Notes: generated from the sequence alone by a model not told the origin. A DNA stretch of 64,000 nt from Bilifractor porci (GCF_009696005.1 NZ_VUMV01000001.1:496001-560000); one strand, 5' to 3'. Shown: positions 24,228 through 33,310, numbered from the stretch's first letter. Program-made: numbers and translations.

Positions 24228-24383
24228 TTATTGATATGTGGGCAGGAACTCTTTTGGAGCGAGGTCGATGTCTATAAATGCCATATTGCAGGTCCTCTGT
24301 TTACGGACAACATGCTGCATATCCGAAAAAAGAATCCGGGAGACGATATCGCTTCTTCTTGGTTCGTGATGCAGCTCATCCAT
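24228..24383 (-). CDS. Small reading frame coupled to plsY-like gene, 51 aa
   Basis: ATG 24383 overlaps the plsY-like stop by 8 bp. The product begins MDELHHEPRRSDIVSRIL and continues FSDMQHVVRKQRTCNMAFID before stopping at 24228. Sequence further down is frame-broken, so this may be the 5' end of a decayed larger gene and not an independent peptide. No family recognised. The translational overlap is the only positive evidence. Confidence 0.25.
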   Translation of the reverse strand: MDELHHEPRRSDIVSRILFSDMQHVVRKQRTCNMAFIDIDLAPKEFLPTYQ

Positions 24384-25029
24384 TGTTCCGATGATCTCCG
24401 TTTCGGCTCATTTTTCTTCTTATCGCACCAAGTACATCCACTTTTTCCGTTGTCCCTTTGGAGATGCCAAGAACCGACGGCAGGTGTTTCAGGAGCATCA
24501 GTACCGCAAAAATCACAGCGATGATACCCGCTTCTGCCCCGTATATTCCAAAGGAAAACGGAACAAATGCCGCGGCAATAATAATTGCCCCCAGCCCCAG
24601 ATATCCGGTTGCAAATACCACAAGCATTCCCGCAATCATCGAAAGAAGCCCGGCTGCAGGGCTGCAGAGGAAATAGCCTGCGCAGGAGGTTGCAACACCT
24701 TTACCGCCATGAAAATGCTGCCAGAATGGATAGTTGTGCCCCAGCGTTGTACCAAGTGCCACATAGTATATAATAACATGTCCTGCCTTATGAAATAGAA
24801 GCAAAGACACCAATACCGCAACCACAGTTTTAGCCAGATCGCCCGCCAGGACAAGGATGCCCGGCCTAAAGCCCAGATGTGCCATTACATTTGCCATTCC
24901 CGGATTTCCGGTTGTTCCCAGCTTCTTACACGGCTTTCCGGTCAGCCGACGCGTCACGATCTCGGCGGTAAGCACACACCCACACAAATATCCTATCAAC
25001 AGACTTATAATTCTGGAAAACAACATCAT
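24376..25029 (-). CDS. plsY: PlsY-like glycerol-3-phosphate acyltransferase, 217 aa
   Basis: Family signatures are present: an N-terminal helix with LLIGYLCGCVLTAEIV, then LGTTGNPGMANVMAHLG (the G-x-G-N-x-G loop region), ALGTTLGHNYPFWQHFHGGKG (the GHxxPxxxxFxGGKG motif), and five to six membrane helices. PlsY uses acyl-phosphate to make lysophosphatidic acid. Start at ATG 25029, overlapping the upstream stop as ATGA; upstream there is no good ribosome site, so coupling is likely. It sits among fragments, so it may be a second, recruited copy and not the housekeeping gene. Confidence 0.8.
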   Translation of the reverse strand: MMLFSRIISLLIGYLCGCVLTAEIVTRRLTGKPCKKLGTTGNPGMANVMAHLGFRPGILVLAGDLAKTVVAVLVSLLLFHKAGHVIIYYVALGTTLGHNYPFWQHFHGGKGVATSCAGYFLCSPAAGLLSMIAGMLVVFATGYLGLGAIIIAAAFVPFSFGIYGAEAGIIAVIFAVLMLLKHLPSVLGISKGTTEKVDVLGAIRRKMSRNGDHRNNG

Positions 25030-25193
25030 TTCATGCACCCGCTGCCCGCGCTTCGCCTCCCTATTGCCCTCGAAACCTTGCAATCCATCCCAGGAGCCAC
25101 TGTGACTGTTTTTCTTGGCAGTTTCTTCCTTCCGGCAGCATCATCAGCCACTTCTTGAAGACCACGCATGATACTTTCGTATATCTCGCTCAT
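25026..25193 (-). pseudogene. Truncated XRE-type antitoxin fragment, 55 aa
   Basis: ATG 25193 has GGAGG 8 nt upstream. The N-terminus MSEIYESIMRGLQEVADDAA followed by GRKKLPRKTVTVAP resembles the start of XRE/HigA-like antitoxins, which continue into an HTH. Here the HTH is missing and the frame ends in unrelated sequence (CKVSRAIGRRSAGSGCMK), so the gene is probably a deletion product. Its stop overlaps the plsY-like ATG. No toxin partner seen upstream. Confidence 0.4.
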
Positions 25194-25229
25194 TATTTCC
25201 GCCTCCGTTGCGATGACAGACTTCTCCAA

Positions 25230-25626
25230 AAGAAAATTTATAACCGTCTGGTTTTCCCGTTCTTCCTTTGTCTGGTTTGCCTCTTCACTAGTTTTAACAT
25301 CCCCTATTTAATAGGAATAGTCAAGGCATAAAGGAAATACCGCTCAACAGACTTTGTTAAATTGAACATGATCAAATAAAGTCTGATGCATCTCAGGATG
25401 AAGAAAGCAGAAAGAAAAGCGATGCAGGAATGGATCCCGCACCGCTTGTAATAATCAGTTATAGGCAGTCGTTCTCGCGGATTCAAGTCTGGTATACAAA
25501 TTATTGTGTACAAAGTTAAGAGCATTTTGGCTCGATTTTTCAGGCTTTTTCCCATATTTCCGTCAGCGTTTCTGTCCGGAACAGCAAAACAGAATCCCTC
25601 ACTTTCTGCATCCGCACCCTCTGCCT
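25230..25626. other. Intergenic region with no supported gene
   Basis: About 400 bp between the antitoxin fragment and metA. It contains a short plus-strand reading ending near 25451 (MKKAERKAMQEWIPHRL) that looks like the tail of a lost gene, and AT-rich sequence. No RNA, terminator or promoter could be supported with confidence. It extends the decayed zone that begins after tRNA-Gly. Confidence 0.45.
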
Positions 25627-26556
25627 TCAGTTTTTTTCCGGGATTCCGTACAGGTTGTACGGTGTTACCTGGTAGACGTAGAAGTTCAGCCAGTTGAAAT
25701 ACAGGTTGGTGGATGTGGCTCTCCAGGTAAGCAGGGGTTTTTGGGAGGGATCATTTCCCGGATAATAGTTTCTGGGGATCATGACATTCTCCATTCCCTT
25801 GTCCACATCCCTGTGGTATTCCTTGTCCAGCGTCATGCGGTCATATTCCGGATGCCCCTGTACGAACACCTTCCGCCCGTTATCCGCCATTGCCAGGAAG
25901 AAGCCTGCTTCGTCCGACTCTGCCAATACGGTAATCTCCGGATTTTTTCTTAAATCCTCGAGTGCCACGTCGGTATGTCTGGAATGCGGGCAGAGAAAGA
26001 TATCATCAAAGCCGCGGACCAGCGGGATTTTTCTGTTCAGAACCCTGTGCCAGTAAAGGCCGGACAGCTTTTCCGAAAGAACATGCTTCTGAATGCCGTA
26101 AAAATAGTACAGAGCAGCCTGGGCGCCCCAGCACTGGAACATAGTGGAGGTGACATGCTTTTCTGTCCAGCTGAAAATCTGCTTCAGTTCATCCCAGTAA
26201 TCCACTTCTTCAAACTCCATCATCTCTATGGGCGCGCCTGTGATGATCATGCCGTCGTAGTAGTTTTCTTTTATTTCCTCAAAGCATTGATAAAACTTGT
26301 TCAGATGGCTGATGGAGCCGTTTTTTACATGATGGGTTTTTACCATCATGAATGTAATGTCCAGCTGCAGCGGTGAATTGGAAAGAAGCCGGAGAATCTG
26401 GAGTTCTGTATCCTCCTTCAGCGGCATCAGATTCAGAATCAGGATCTGCAGAGGGCGGATGTCCTGGGACAGTGCTCTCCTCTCGTCCATGACAAAAATA
26501 TTTTCTTCCTCCAGAATTCCTTTCACCGGAAGGTCGTTCTGTACTCGGATTGGCAT
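25627..26556 (-). CDS. metA: Homoserine O-acetyltransferase (MetA family)
   Basis: 309 residues, the full family length. Catalytic Cys142 is in FQCWGAQA, with His235 and Glu237 in VQGHPEYD. Residue 111 in TGAPIE is glutamate, which in characterised MetA proteins selects acetyl-CoA, while glycine there selects succinyl-CoA. The likely product is therefore O-acetylhomoserine, for methionine synthesis. It lies 51 bp after ligA on the same strand and may share its transcript. No SAM riboswitch or methionine T-box was seen before it. Confidence 0.93.
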   Translation of the reverse strand: MPIRVQNDLPVKGILEEENIFVMDERRALSQDIRPLQILILNLMPLKEDTELQILRLLSNSPLQLDITFMMVKTHHVKNGSISHLNKFYQCFEEIKENYYDGMIITGAPIEMMEFEEVDYWDELKQIFSWTEKHVTSTMFQCWGAQAALYYFYGIQKHVLSEKLSGLYWHRVLNRKIPLVRGFDDIFLCPHSRHTDVALEDLRKNPEITVLAESDEAGFFLAMADNGRKVFVQGHPEYDRMTLDKEYHRDVDKGMENVMIPRNYYPGNDPSQKPLLTWRATSTNLYFNWLNFYVYQVTPYNLYGIPEKN

Positions 26557-26607
26557 TTCGATACACCTCGTTTCAATGATAGCTGTTTGCTGCGTTTCGT
26601 GTTTCTG

Positions 26608-28623
26608 CTATATTTCATCTTTCTTCGGTATTCCGGAATACTCTTCCGTTATACCGGAGGCCGGTTTTTCCATCAATCTCAGGAAATCCTCTTCGGACAG
26701 AATGGGGATTCCCAGCTCTCTGGCCTTTTTGTTTTTTGCGGATGTGGACTGTACATCATTGTTAATCAGATAGTCTGTTTTGGAGCTTACGCTTCCCGTC
26801 ACCTTTCCTCCCTGTTTTTCAATGAATTCCTTCAGGGCGTTCCGGTTGGAAAAATGCTCCAGGCTGCCGGTTATCACGAATACTTTTCCCTGCAGACGGT
26901 TTTCGGTCTGCTGATCGTATTCACGGGTCAGTTCCAGCTCGCGCAGCACGCTGTCAAACATTTCTCTATGCCGGGGCTCTGTCCACCACTGCACATAGCC
27001 CTCTGCGATTACCGTTCCGATCCCGTCGATGGCGCTGAGCTCTTCCACATCTGCGTTCCGCACCTTGTCCGGGTCCTCCTGAAAGGCACGGCAGATTAAC
27101 TTTGCCGTGGCAAGCCCTATGTTCGGAATGCCGCAGCCGTACAAAAAGCGGGAAAGCGTGGTATGCTTTGCCTTCTCCACGCTGGCCTGCAGATTTTCAT
27201 AGGACTTCAGGCCAAAACCGTCCATGGCCACAATGACATTTTTATGCTGATCCAGATGAAAAATATCCACGAAAGAATGAATCAGCCCGTGCGCCATGAA
27301 TTTTTCCAGGGTCGCCTCTGAAAGTCCCTCGATGTTCAGCGCATCCCGGCTGACAAACAGCGTATAGGACTTCATGGCTTTTGCCGGGCAGTCCGGATTT
27401 TCACAGTAAAGGGACTGCGCCTCGTTTACCGCGCGGATTTCCGCATGTCCTCCGCAGACCGGGCACTTGTCCGGAATGGGAAGTGTCCCGCTTCTGGTCA
27501 GGTTTTCCGCAATCTGGGGGATGATCATGTTGGCCTTGTAGACCTCCAGCTCGTCTCCGATCCCGAGCTGCAGTTCCTTTACGATGCTCACGTTATGCAC
27601 GCTGGCGCGGGTAACGGTGGTTCCCTCCAGCTCCACCGGTTCAAAGACCGCCACCGGATTCAGCAGTCCGGTGCGGGAAGGGCTCCACTCTACCTCCAGC
27701 AGATGGGTCGTTCTTTTTTCGTCCGCCCACTTGAATGCATAGGCATTCCGGGGATATTTCGCCGTAGTGCCGAGGCTGTCCCCGTAGGCGATATCATCAT
27801 ACAGGGCGACAAGGCCGTCAGAAGGGAATTCATTTTCCGCCACCTGCGTGGAAAAATAGTGCATCGCATCGTCCAGCGTGTCTGCTGTTACAGCTCTCCA
27901 CTCCACTGTGGTAAAGCCCTGTTTCTGCAGCCAGAGGAACTGCTGTTCTCTGGAATTTTTGAAATCCGGTTCCGGAATGGCGCGTACCAGGGAGAACGCG
28001 TACAGATACACATGCCTCTGTGCGGTCACTTTGTTATTCAGCTGCCGCACGGAACCGCTGCAGAGGTTGCGGGGATTTTTGTATTTTGCGTCTACATCAT
28101 CAATTTCCTCGTTGATCTTTTCAAAATCCGGATAATTGATAATCGCCTCTCCGCGAATGATCAGCTCTCCCTGGTACGGAATCTGAAGGGGAAGATTGAC
28201 AAAGGTTCTCGCGTTATTGGTAACCACCTCGCCGATGATGCCGTTTCCACGGGTTACGGCTTTCTCCAGGACTCCGTTCCGGTAAGTCAGAACAATGGTC
28301 AGCCCGTCCATTTTCCAGGACAGAAGTGTCCGGTGCCTGCCGATGAAGCTCCGCAGCTGCTCCACGTCCTTGGTCTTGTCCAGGGAGAGCATGGGCGATT
28401 CATGTCTCTCCTTGGGCAGAGAATCCACCGCCTCATACCCGACCCGGTGGGTCGGCGAATTGGCAAGAACCATTCCTGTTTCCTTTTCCAGACCGAGAAG
28501 CTCATCATAGAGGGCATCATATTCATAATTGCTCATGATCTCCCTGTCCTCGGCATAATATGCCTTTGCCGCCTGGTTCAGGGTGTCCACAAGCTCCCGC
28601 ATTCTTTTTTTCTTATCTTCCAA
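26608..28623 (-). CDS. ligA: NAD-dependent DNA ligase
   Basis: 671 residues in LigA order: the Ia domain (NQAAKAYYAEDREIMSNYEYD), then the adenylation domain with nucleophile Lys104 in SWKMDGLT (KxDG). The OB fold comes next, then a zinc finger with four cysteines (CPVCGG ... CENPDCPAK). Last are the helix-hairpin-helix repeats (GCGIPNIGLATA, IDGIGTVIAEGY) and a C-terminal BRCT domain (GKVFVITGSLEHFSNRNALK). It seals nicks in replication and repair using NAD. The methionine in KMDG replaces the usual leucine, a mild variation. Confidence 0.95.
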   Translation of the reverse strand: MEDKKKRMRELVDTLNQAAKAYYAEDREIMSNYEYDALYDELLGLEKETGMVLANSPTHRVGYEAVDSLPKERHESPMLSLDKTKDVEQLRSFIGRHRTLLSWKMDGLTIVLTYRNGVLEKAVTRGNGIIGEVVTNNARTFVNLPLQIPYQGELIIRGEAIINYPDFEKINEEIDDVDAKYKNPRNLCSGSVRQLNNKVTAQRHVYLYAFSLVRAIPEPDFKNSREQQFLWLQKQGFTTVEWRAVTADTLDDAMHYFSTQVAENEFPSDGLVALYDDIAYGDSLGTTAKYPRNAYAFKWADEKRTTHLLEVEWSPSRTGLLNPVAVFEPVELEGTTVTRASVHNVSIVKELQLGIGDELEVYKANMIIPQIAENLTRSGTLPIPDKCPVCGGHAEIRAVNEAQSLYCENPDCPAKAMKSYTLFVSRDALNIEGLSEATLEKFMAHGLIHSFVDIFHLDQHKNVIVAMDGFGLKSYENLQASVEKAKHTTLSRFLYGCGIPNIGLATAKLICRAFQEDPDKVRNADVEELSAIDGIGTVIAEGYVQWWTEPRHREMFDSVLRELELTREYDQQTENRLQGKVFVITGSLEHFSNRNALKEFIEKQGGKVTGSVSSKTDYLINNDVQSTSAKNKKARELGIPILSEEDFLRLMEKPASGITEEYSGIPKKDEI

Positions 28624-28742
28624 AGTTCTCTCCTGCTTTCCGCGTCAGGTATCCTCAGGTATTCCTATGCCGCTGCTTCTTTTCGGTTCTGTCATGGTTT
28701 TCCAATCAGCTATTACTTTTTCAACTTTCATTCTCCGGTATT

Positions 28743-29474
28743 CTACTTCTCCGCTGAATTTGCGGTGCTGTCCTGCTGCCGACCGGTTATCCGAAGCAAT
28801 GTTTCCAGTTCCTTCCCTGTCAGTGGACAGCTTTCGCCCGGCTGCAGATCCCCCAGCAGCACATTTACCACGCGGAAACGTTTTAATTCTACCACACGAA
28901 AGCCCAGTGCGCCGCACATTCTCCGAATTTGACGGTTTAAACCCTGTGTTAAGACAATCCGGAACTTCCGTTCCCCTGTTTTCCATGCCCGGCACGGCCG
29001 TGTTTTTATTTTCAGTTCCGGAAGATAAACGCCATTCCTCATCTGTTCCAGGAATTCATCCGTAACCGGACTGCCGACAGTCACCTCGTATTCCTTCTCA
29101 TGGGCATTTCTGGCCGCCATCATGTTTTGGATCAGGTCTCCGTCATCCGTTAAAATCAGCAGCCCCTCTGAATTTTTATCCAGCCTGCCGGCATAAGTTA
29201 CTCTTTTCCGGTCAGGCAGGAAACCGGTCAGGTTGTTTTTCTCCTTCTTCTCGAAAGTGCAGACAACACCTGTTGGTTTATAGAATTTCAGATAGGTCTT
29301 TGTCTCCGGCAGGGAAACTACCGTCCCGTCCACCGTAACAACATCCCCTGCCTCCACCCGGCTGCCCGGCTCCGCAGGGCTGCCGTTTATCCGGACTCTT
29401 CCCCCTGCGGCCAGACTGTCCGCCATTCTCCGGGAGCAGACCCCGCAGGAGCTAAGGTATTTGTTGATCCGCAA
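28743..29474 (-). CDS. RluB/RluF-type rRNA pseudouridine synthase
   Basis: 243 residues. An S4 RNA-binding domain at 1-60 (MRINKYLSSCGVCSRRMADS) is followed by the RsuA-family catalytic domain: YKPTGVVCT, then GRLDKNSEGLLILTDDGDL with the catalytic Asp in GRLDK, and QGLNRQIRRMCGALGFRVVEL, which is typical of RluF/RluB. It isomerises a uridine in 23S rRNA. The exact position cannot be told from sequence alone. The C-terminal 20 residues are polar. Confidence 0.9.
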   Translation of the reverse strand: MRINKYLSSCGVCSRRMADSLAAGGRVRINGSPAEPGSRVEAGDVVTVDGTVVSLPETKTYLKFYKPTGVVCTFEKKEKNNLTGFLPDRKRVTYAGRLDKNSEGLLILTDDGDLIQNMMAARNAHEKEYEVTVGSPVTDEFLEQMRNGVYLPELKIKTRPCRAWKTGERKFRIVLTQGLNRQIRRMCGALGFRVVELKRFRVVNVLLGDLQPGESCPLTGKELETLLRITGRQQDSTANSAEK

Positions 29475-29496
29475 AGCAATCCCTCCCTGAAGCCAT

Positions 29497-29618
29497 TATA
29501 GCTGCTGTTATTATAACTGCTGTAATTATTGTTACCGTTATGATTGTTTCGTTATTATTGCAGCCGTTATTATTGTTCTATTATTATTGCGGCTGTTATA
29601 ATGGCTGCCATTATATAA
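29497..29618. repeat. Degenerate AT-rich tandem repeat
   Basis: A low-GC stretch built of variants of GCYGTTATTATTG, about eight imperfect copies of 12-18 bp. It lies between the pseudouridine synthase start and tRNA-Arg(CCG). It contains several chance TATAAT-like words on the minus strand and may include the promoter of the synthase gene. Confidence 0.55.
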
Positions 29619-29675
29619 GAAAAGCCGGGTGAATAGGATTCATCCGACTGAGTAAAATTCCCATAAGGTTAGAAG

Positions 29676-29748
29676 CGCGTCTGGAGGGAATCGAACCCCC
29701 GCCACACGGTACCGGAAACCGTTGCTCTATCCGCTGAGCTACAGACGC
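29676..29748 (-). tRNA. tRNA-Arg(CCG)
   Basis: 73 nt: acceptor GCGTCTG / CAGACGC, anticodon loop TTCCGGT (anticodon CCG), T-arm GGGGGTTCGATTCCCTC, discriminator G. CCA not encoded. Confidence 0.93.
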
Positions 29749-29817
29749 ATAGCATTACATTGTCCGGAGAGACAACATGAGTATATTAGCACATGACTTT
29801 TTACTTGTCAAACGCTG

Positions 29818-29843
29818 AAAAAAAGCCCCGGAAAACCGGGGCT
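29818..29843 (-). terminator. Terminator of the SGNH-like gene
   Basis: AGCCCCGG / CCGGGGCT stem with a 4-nt loop. On the minus strand it is followed by a run of seven T. It lies about 100 bp after the 29946 stop. Confidence 0.85.
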
Positions 29844-29945
29844 TATGCTTTAACAACAATCTGATTTCTGTGCGCCAAACAGATGACCGCCTGCAAAAAA
29901 TTTCTTAATATTTTCCCTGTCACCGGCAAAGAATCTTCAGCCGGA

Positions 29946-30920
29946 TCAGGCTGCTGTGGCATCTGTATTTTCTGTGGCAGTCTGCCCTTCTGTGCTCTGT
30001 GTCGTATCGGAAGAGCTTTCTGCCGGTGCAGTCGCGTTGGCATCCAGATATCCCAGATCGGACAGTTTCTGATAAATAGCCTGTGCCATCTGCTCATGTC
30101 CGGCCTCGGAATAAGCTGCCTCATCAATATGGAGCGAGAGGTTGATGTAGTGATCACCGAAAGCGGAAATCTGCGCATTGTCATAATCATCGGTATTGAT
30201 GGAAACAACGCTGCTGTCCGGATAGAACCCGCAGATAATATACTTATCCTGGTTGGTGTAGGTTGCAAGGATCTTCTTTTCCTGCTCTACCAGCTCCGAT
30301 ACATCGTAGCCCCAGCCGCCGTAATAGCCGATGCAGATAACCGGAATATAGTTCAGATCATCGCGGTCTTTTTTGTACTGATCCAGATCATCCCTGACCG
30401 TCGTTTCCGTGGCGCTTCCCTCTACGCCGAGAGCAGCCATCTTATCCGCGTGTCCGCTGATAAAATTCTGGATATCCTCGTCGCTGACTCCTGCCAGCGC
30501 CATCTGTGAGAGGGAACCGGACATATTCCAGGTGTTGTCCTCCACCGTGTAGTCATATCCGTTATCCTTCAGAATCGTCTGCAGCTTGGCCGGATAACCG
30601 ATGGATTGGTCTGCGTCATCTGTATCAAAGCTGTCCCCGCGGATGCTGATTCCCGCCGCAACTGCCTCCGGTGTAGGAGTCGGTGTCTCGGTAGGAGTGG
30701 GTGTCGGTGTCTCCGTCACAGAAGAGGCAGAAGTTACAGCCTCTGTAGGTGTGGGTGTCGGTGTAGACGTCACCGCCGCTTCCTGCTGCGCCTCCGCCTG
30801 TGCCTGCGCGTTCAGCTGATCCTGCGTATTCTGCATCTTGTGAACCTTCAGTCCGACAAACGTTCCCATCCCGGCAATTAAAACCAGGCTGATGATAAAC
30901 AACAGTACTCTCTTAGCCAT
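29946..30920 (-). CDS. Membrane-anchored SGNH/GDSL-like hydrolase, 324 aa
   Basis: Residues 5-24 are an N-terminal anchor (VLLFIISLVLIAGMGTFVGL). A low-complexity linker follows, rich in Gln/Ala and then Thr-Pro repeats (TPTPTPTEAVT, TPTPTETPTPTPE). From about 90 the domain starts with ISIRGDSFDTDD, a GDS-type block I, and ends with HIDEAAYSEAGHEQMAQAIY, which resembles block V with its His. Such domains include esterases and sugar O-acetyl-transferring or -removing enzymes acting on cell-surface polymers. Substrate unknown; block V lacks the usual DxxH spacing, so activity is uncertain. Confidence 0.65.
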   Translation of the reverse strand: MAKRVLLFIISLVLIAGMGTFVGLKVHKMQNTQDQLNAQAQAEAQQEAAVTSTPTPTPTEAVTSASSVTETPTPTPTETPTPTPEAVAAGISIRGDSFDTDDADQSIGYPAKLQTILKDNGYDYTVEDNTWNMSGSLSQMALAGVSDEDIQNFISGHADKMAALGVEGSATETTVRDDLDQYKKDRDDLNYIPVICIGYYGGWGYDVSELVEQEKKILATYTNQDKYIICGFYPDSSVVSINTDDYDNAQISAFGDHYINLSLHIDEAAYSEAGHEQMAQAIYQKLSDLGYLDANATAPAESSSDTTQSTEGQTATENTDATAA

Positions 30921-31009
30921 ATTTATACCCCCATACGAGTTTTTTCTGACTTCTGAATAACAGTTCTATTGTACGGGAAATATCTGTCTTTTTCAAGGCG
31001 TACGGAAAA

Positions 31010-32785
31010 TTATTCCACCGAAGCAATCAGCTCTTTGGAGTGCTCCCGGTTCATGGTTCTGCACATCTCCACCAGTTTTTCCAGCGGAACCCCGTGCAGC
31101 TGCTGTTTCTGTCCGCGCACGGTGATCGATACCGTTCCTTCCGCCGCTTCCTTGTCTCCGACAACAACAATATAGGGATCGCGGAATGTCTTGAAGGTTT
31201 TAATCTTCTCGTTCATGTTCTTGTCATCGTAATCCACCTCTGTGCGGACACTGGCTTCACGAAGAGCGGACACTACTTTTTCCGCATACTCGTTGTGCTC
31301 GGTGCGGATCGGAACGACGCCTACCTGATACGGGCTGAGCCAGAACGGGAACGCCCCCTTGTAGTTCTCGATCAGGATTCCGATAAAGCGCTCCATGGAT
31401 CCGAAGATGGCGCGGTGGATCATAACCGGCTGCTTTACGCTGCCGTCCTGTGCCGCGTATTTCATATGGAAGTTAAGCGGAAGCTGGAAATCCAGCTGAA
31501 TGGTTCCCATCTGCCACTCCCTTCCGAGAGCGTCCTTCATCTTCAGATCAATCTTCGGTCCGTAGAAGGCTCCGTCTCCCTCGTTTACCTCGTAGTTGCC
31601 TTCTCCGTAGACATCATTCAGGATATCCTTCAGCTCGGCCTCTGCCTTGTTCCAGACGTTGATGTCTCCCATGTAATCATCCGGTCTGGTAGAAAGCTCC
31701 GCCCGGTAGGTCAGTCCGAAGGTTCCGTAGATTTCCGTCGCGATTTCCATGATGTCTTTGATCTCATCGGCGATCTGTTCTTCGGAAACCAGAATATGAG
31801 CGTCATCCTGACGGAACATCTGCACACGGAACAGCCCGTTCAGCTCTCCGGATTTTTCCTTTCTGTGAATCACATCCACCTGATTGATACGGAACGGCAG
31901 ATCTCTGTAGGAACGCAGACGGTTCTGATAAACCAGGATGGCGTTCGGGCAGTTCATCGGCTTGCAGGCGTAGTAATCGCTCTCATCCTCTTTTACTCCG
32001 GGGATGATAAACATGTTCTGCTTATAGTGTCCCCAGTGTCCGGATGTCTGCCACAGCCTGGAATTGCTCAGGACAGGTCCGGAAATTTCCTGATAGCCGT
32101 GCTTCTCGTGGATTCCTCTCCAGAAATCCAGAAGAGCGTTAAACAGCTTCCATCCTCTGGGAAGCCAGTAAGGCATGCCCGGTGCGGTCTCGTCAAACAT
32201 AAACAGTTCCTGCTGCGGTCCGATCTTTTTGTGATCTCTCTCAGCAGCTTCTTTCAGGAACTTCTTGAATTCCTTCAGCTGGGCTTTATCCGGAAACGCA
32301 TAGACATAAATTCTCTGCAGCTGATCTCTCTTCTCGTCTCCTCTCCAGTAAGCACCGGACACGGAACGGATTTCAAAGGCAGCATTCATCAGTTCCTGGG
32401 AATTGTCCACATGAGGTCCCCGGCAGAGATCAACATAATCATCACCGGTGTAATAGATGGTGATTGTCTCGTCCTCCGGAAGATCCTGGATCAGCTCTGT
32501 TTTGAATTTCTGTCCCTGAAAAAGCTCCAGCGCCTCCTGACGGGAAACTTCCTTTCTTGTCCACGGCTCACGGCGTTTGATGATCTCGTGCATCTTGTCC
32601 TCAATCATCTTGAAATCATCCGTGGTAAGCGTCCTGGGCAGGACAAAATCATAGTACAGACCGTTTTCAATCTGCGGTCCGATCGCATACTGCACTTTGT
32701 CTTTCCCGAAAATCTCAATAACCGCCTTTGCCAGAATATGGGCAAGGGAATGACGGTAAACCTGTAAATACTCTTCGCGCTCCAT
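31010..32785 (-). CDS. thrS: Threonyl-tRNA synthetase lacking the TGS domain
   Basis: 591 residues from ATG 32785, which has AGAAAGGAG upstream. A longer in-frame reading to 33061 lies in the leader and is not real. The protein opens directly with the editing-domain segment (YRHSLAHILAKAVIEIFGKD). Class II catalytic motifs follow: motif 1 near DFWRGIHEKHGYQEISGP, motif 2 at FRINQVDVIHRKEKSGELNGLFRVQMF, and motif 3 at HRAIFGSMERFIGILIE. The C-terminal anticodon domain ends in MNREHSKELIASVE. Most ThrRS start with a TGS domain of about 60 residues; this one does not. Controlled by the T-box upstream. Confidence 0.93.
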   Translation of the reverse strand: MEREEYLQVYRHSLAHILAKAVIEIFGKDKVQYAIGPQIENGLYYDFVLPRTLTTDDFKMIEDKMHEIIKRREPWTRKEVSRQEALELFQGQKFKTELIQDLPEDETITIYYTGDDYVDLCRGPHVDNSQELMNAAFEIRSVSGAYWRGDEKRDQLQRIYVYAFPDKAQLKEFKKFLKEAAERDHKKIGPQQELFMFDETAPGMPYWLPRGWKLFNALLDFWRGIHEKHGYQEISGPVLSNSRLWQTSGHWGHYKQNMFIIPGVKEDESDYYACKPMNCPNAILVYQNRLRSYRDLPFRINQVDVIHRKEKSGELNGLFRVQMFRQDDAHILVSEEQIADEIKDIMEIATEIYGTFGLTYRAELSTRPDDYMGDINVWNKAEAELKDILNDVYGEGNYEVNEGDGAFYGPKIDLKMKDALGREWQMGTIQLDFQLPLNFHMKYAAQDGSVKQPVMIHRAIFGSMERFIGILIENYKGAFPFWLSPYQVGVVPIRTEHNEYAEKVVSALREASVRTEVDYDDKNMNEKIKTFKTFRDPYIVVVGDKEAAEGTVSITVRGQKQQLHGVPLEKLVEMCRTMNREHSKELIASVE

Positions 32786-33048
32786 TTGAACTCCTTTCTC
32801 TGTCAGTTCTGGAGAATCAGAACTGAAACCCTGAACAACGTACAGCCTCATTGTTGGCAATGTGCATGTCACGAACGGAATCAGACTGTAACCCCGATCA
32901 ACATGCAGTCTTCTGTAGGGGCGGACAGATGCTGCAGAGACGTCTCTGTGCCGCTTCCGCGCCACTTCCCGTTTCTGCCTGCTGCCAGATCCGGAATGAG
33001 AAAAAGCTTCCTGTTCCCAGGCCTTTTTCGAAAATCCGTCCTGTATGC

Positions 33049-33304
33049 AAAAATCCCTCACAGACTTCTAAACAAAGTCTGTGAGGGACGAATACTCTGA
33101 TCCGCGGTTCCACCCTGCTTGCTGCTTCGTCCTGTCCATAAAAGGACATTCCGGCAGCCTCTTTTTTCATGACGATAACGGAATCACCGGGCCGTATTGG
33201 GGCCGCTCGGAGGTGGTCTTCAGCTGCATCTGTCCGGGTTCTTTCACCAGCCGAACCTGTCTCTTGGGAATTCCACAGCCTACTCTTCTCTTCATCGCTT
33301 TACT
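33049..33304 (-). promoter_or_regulatory. T-box riboswitch of thrS
   Basis: The hallmark T-box AGGGTGGAACCGCGG reads on the minus strand at 33116-33102, followed by a strong terminator stem (33087-33081 with 33060-33055, CCCTCACAGACTT...AAGTCTGTGAGGG) and a run of T. The AGTAGGC near 33287 is the Stem I start. AAGACCACCT at 33220-33211 offers the ACC threonine specifier. The variable base in TGGA would pair with U73 of tRNA-Thr. Uncharged tRNA-Thr prevents termination and switches thrS on. Confidence 0.9.
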
Positions 33305-33310
33305 GACGCA

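Noticed and set aside
25304-25555. Minus-strand open frame of 83 codons
   Set aside because: No ribosome site, no family resemblance, in a decayed AT-rich zone.
32786-33061. Upstream extension of thrS by 92 codons
   Set aside because: The extension lies in the T-box leader downstream of its terminator, and the ribosome site fits only the ATG at 32785.
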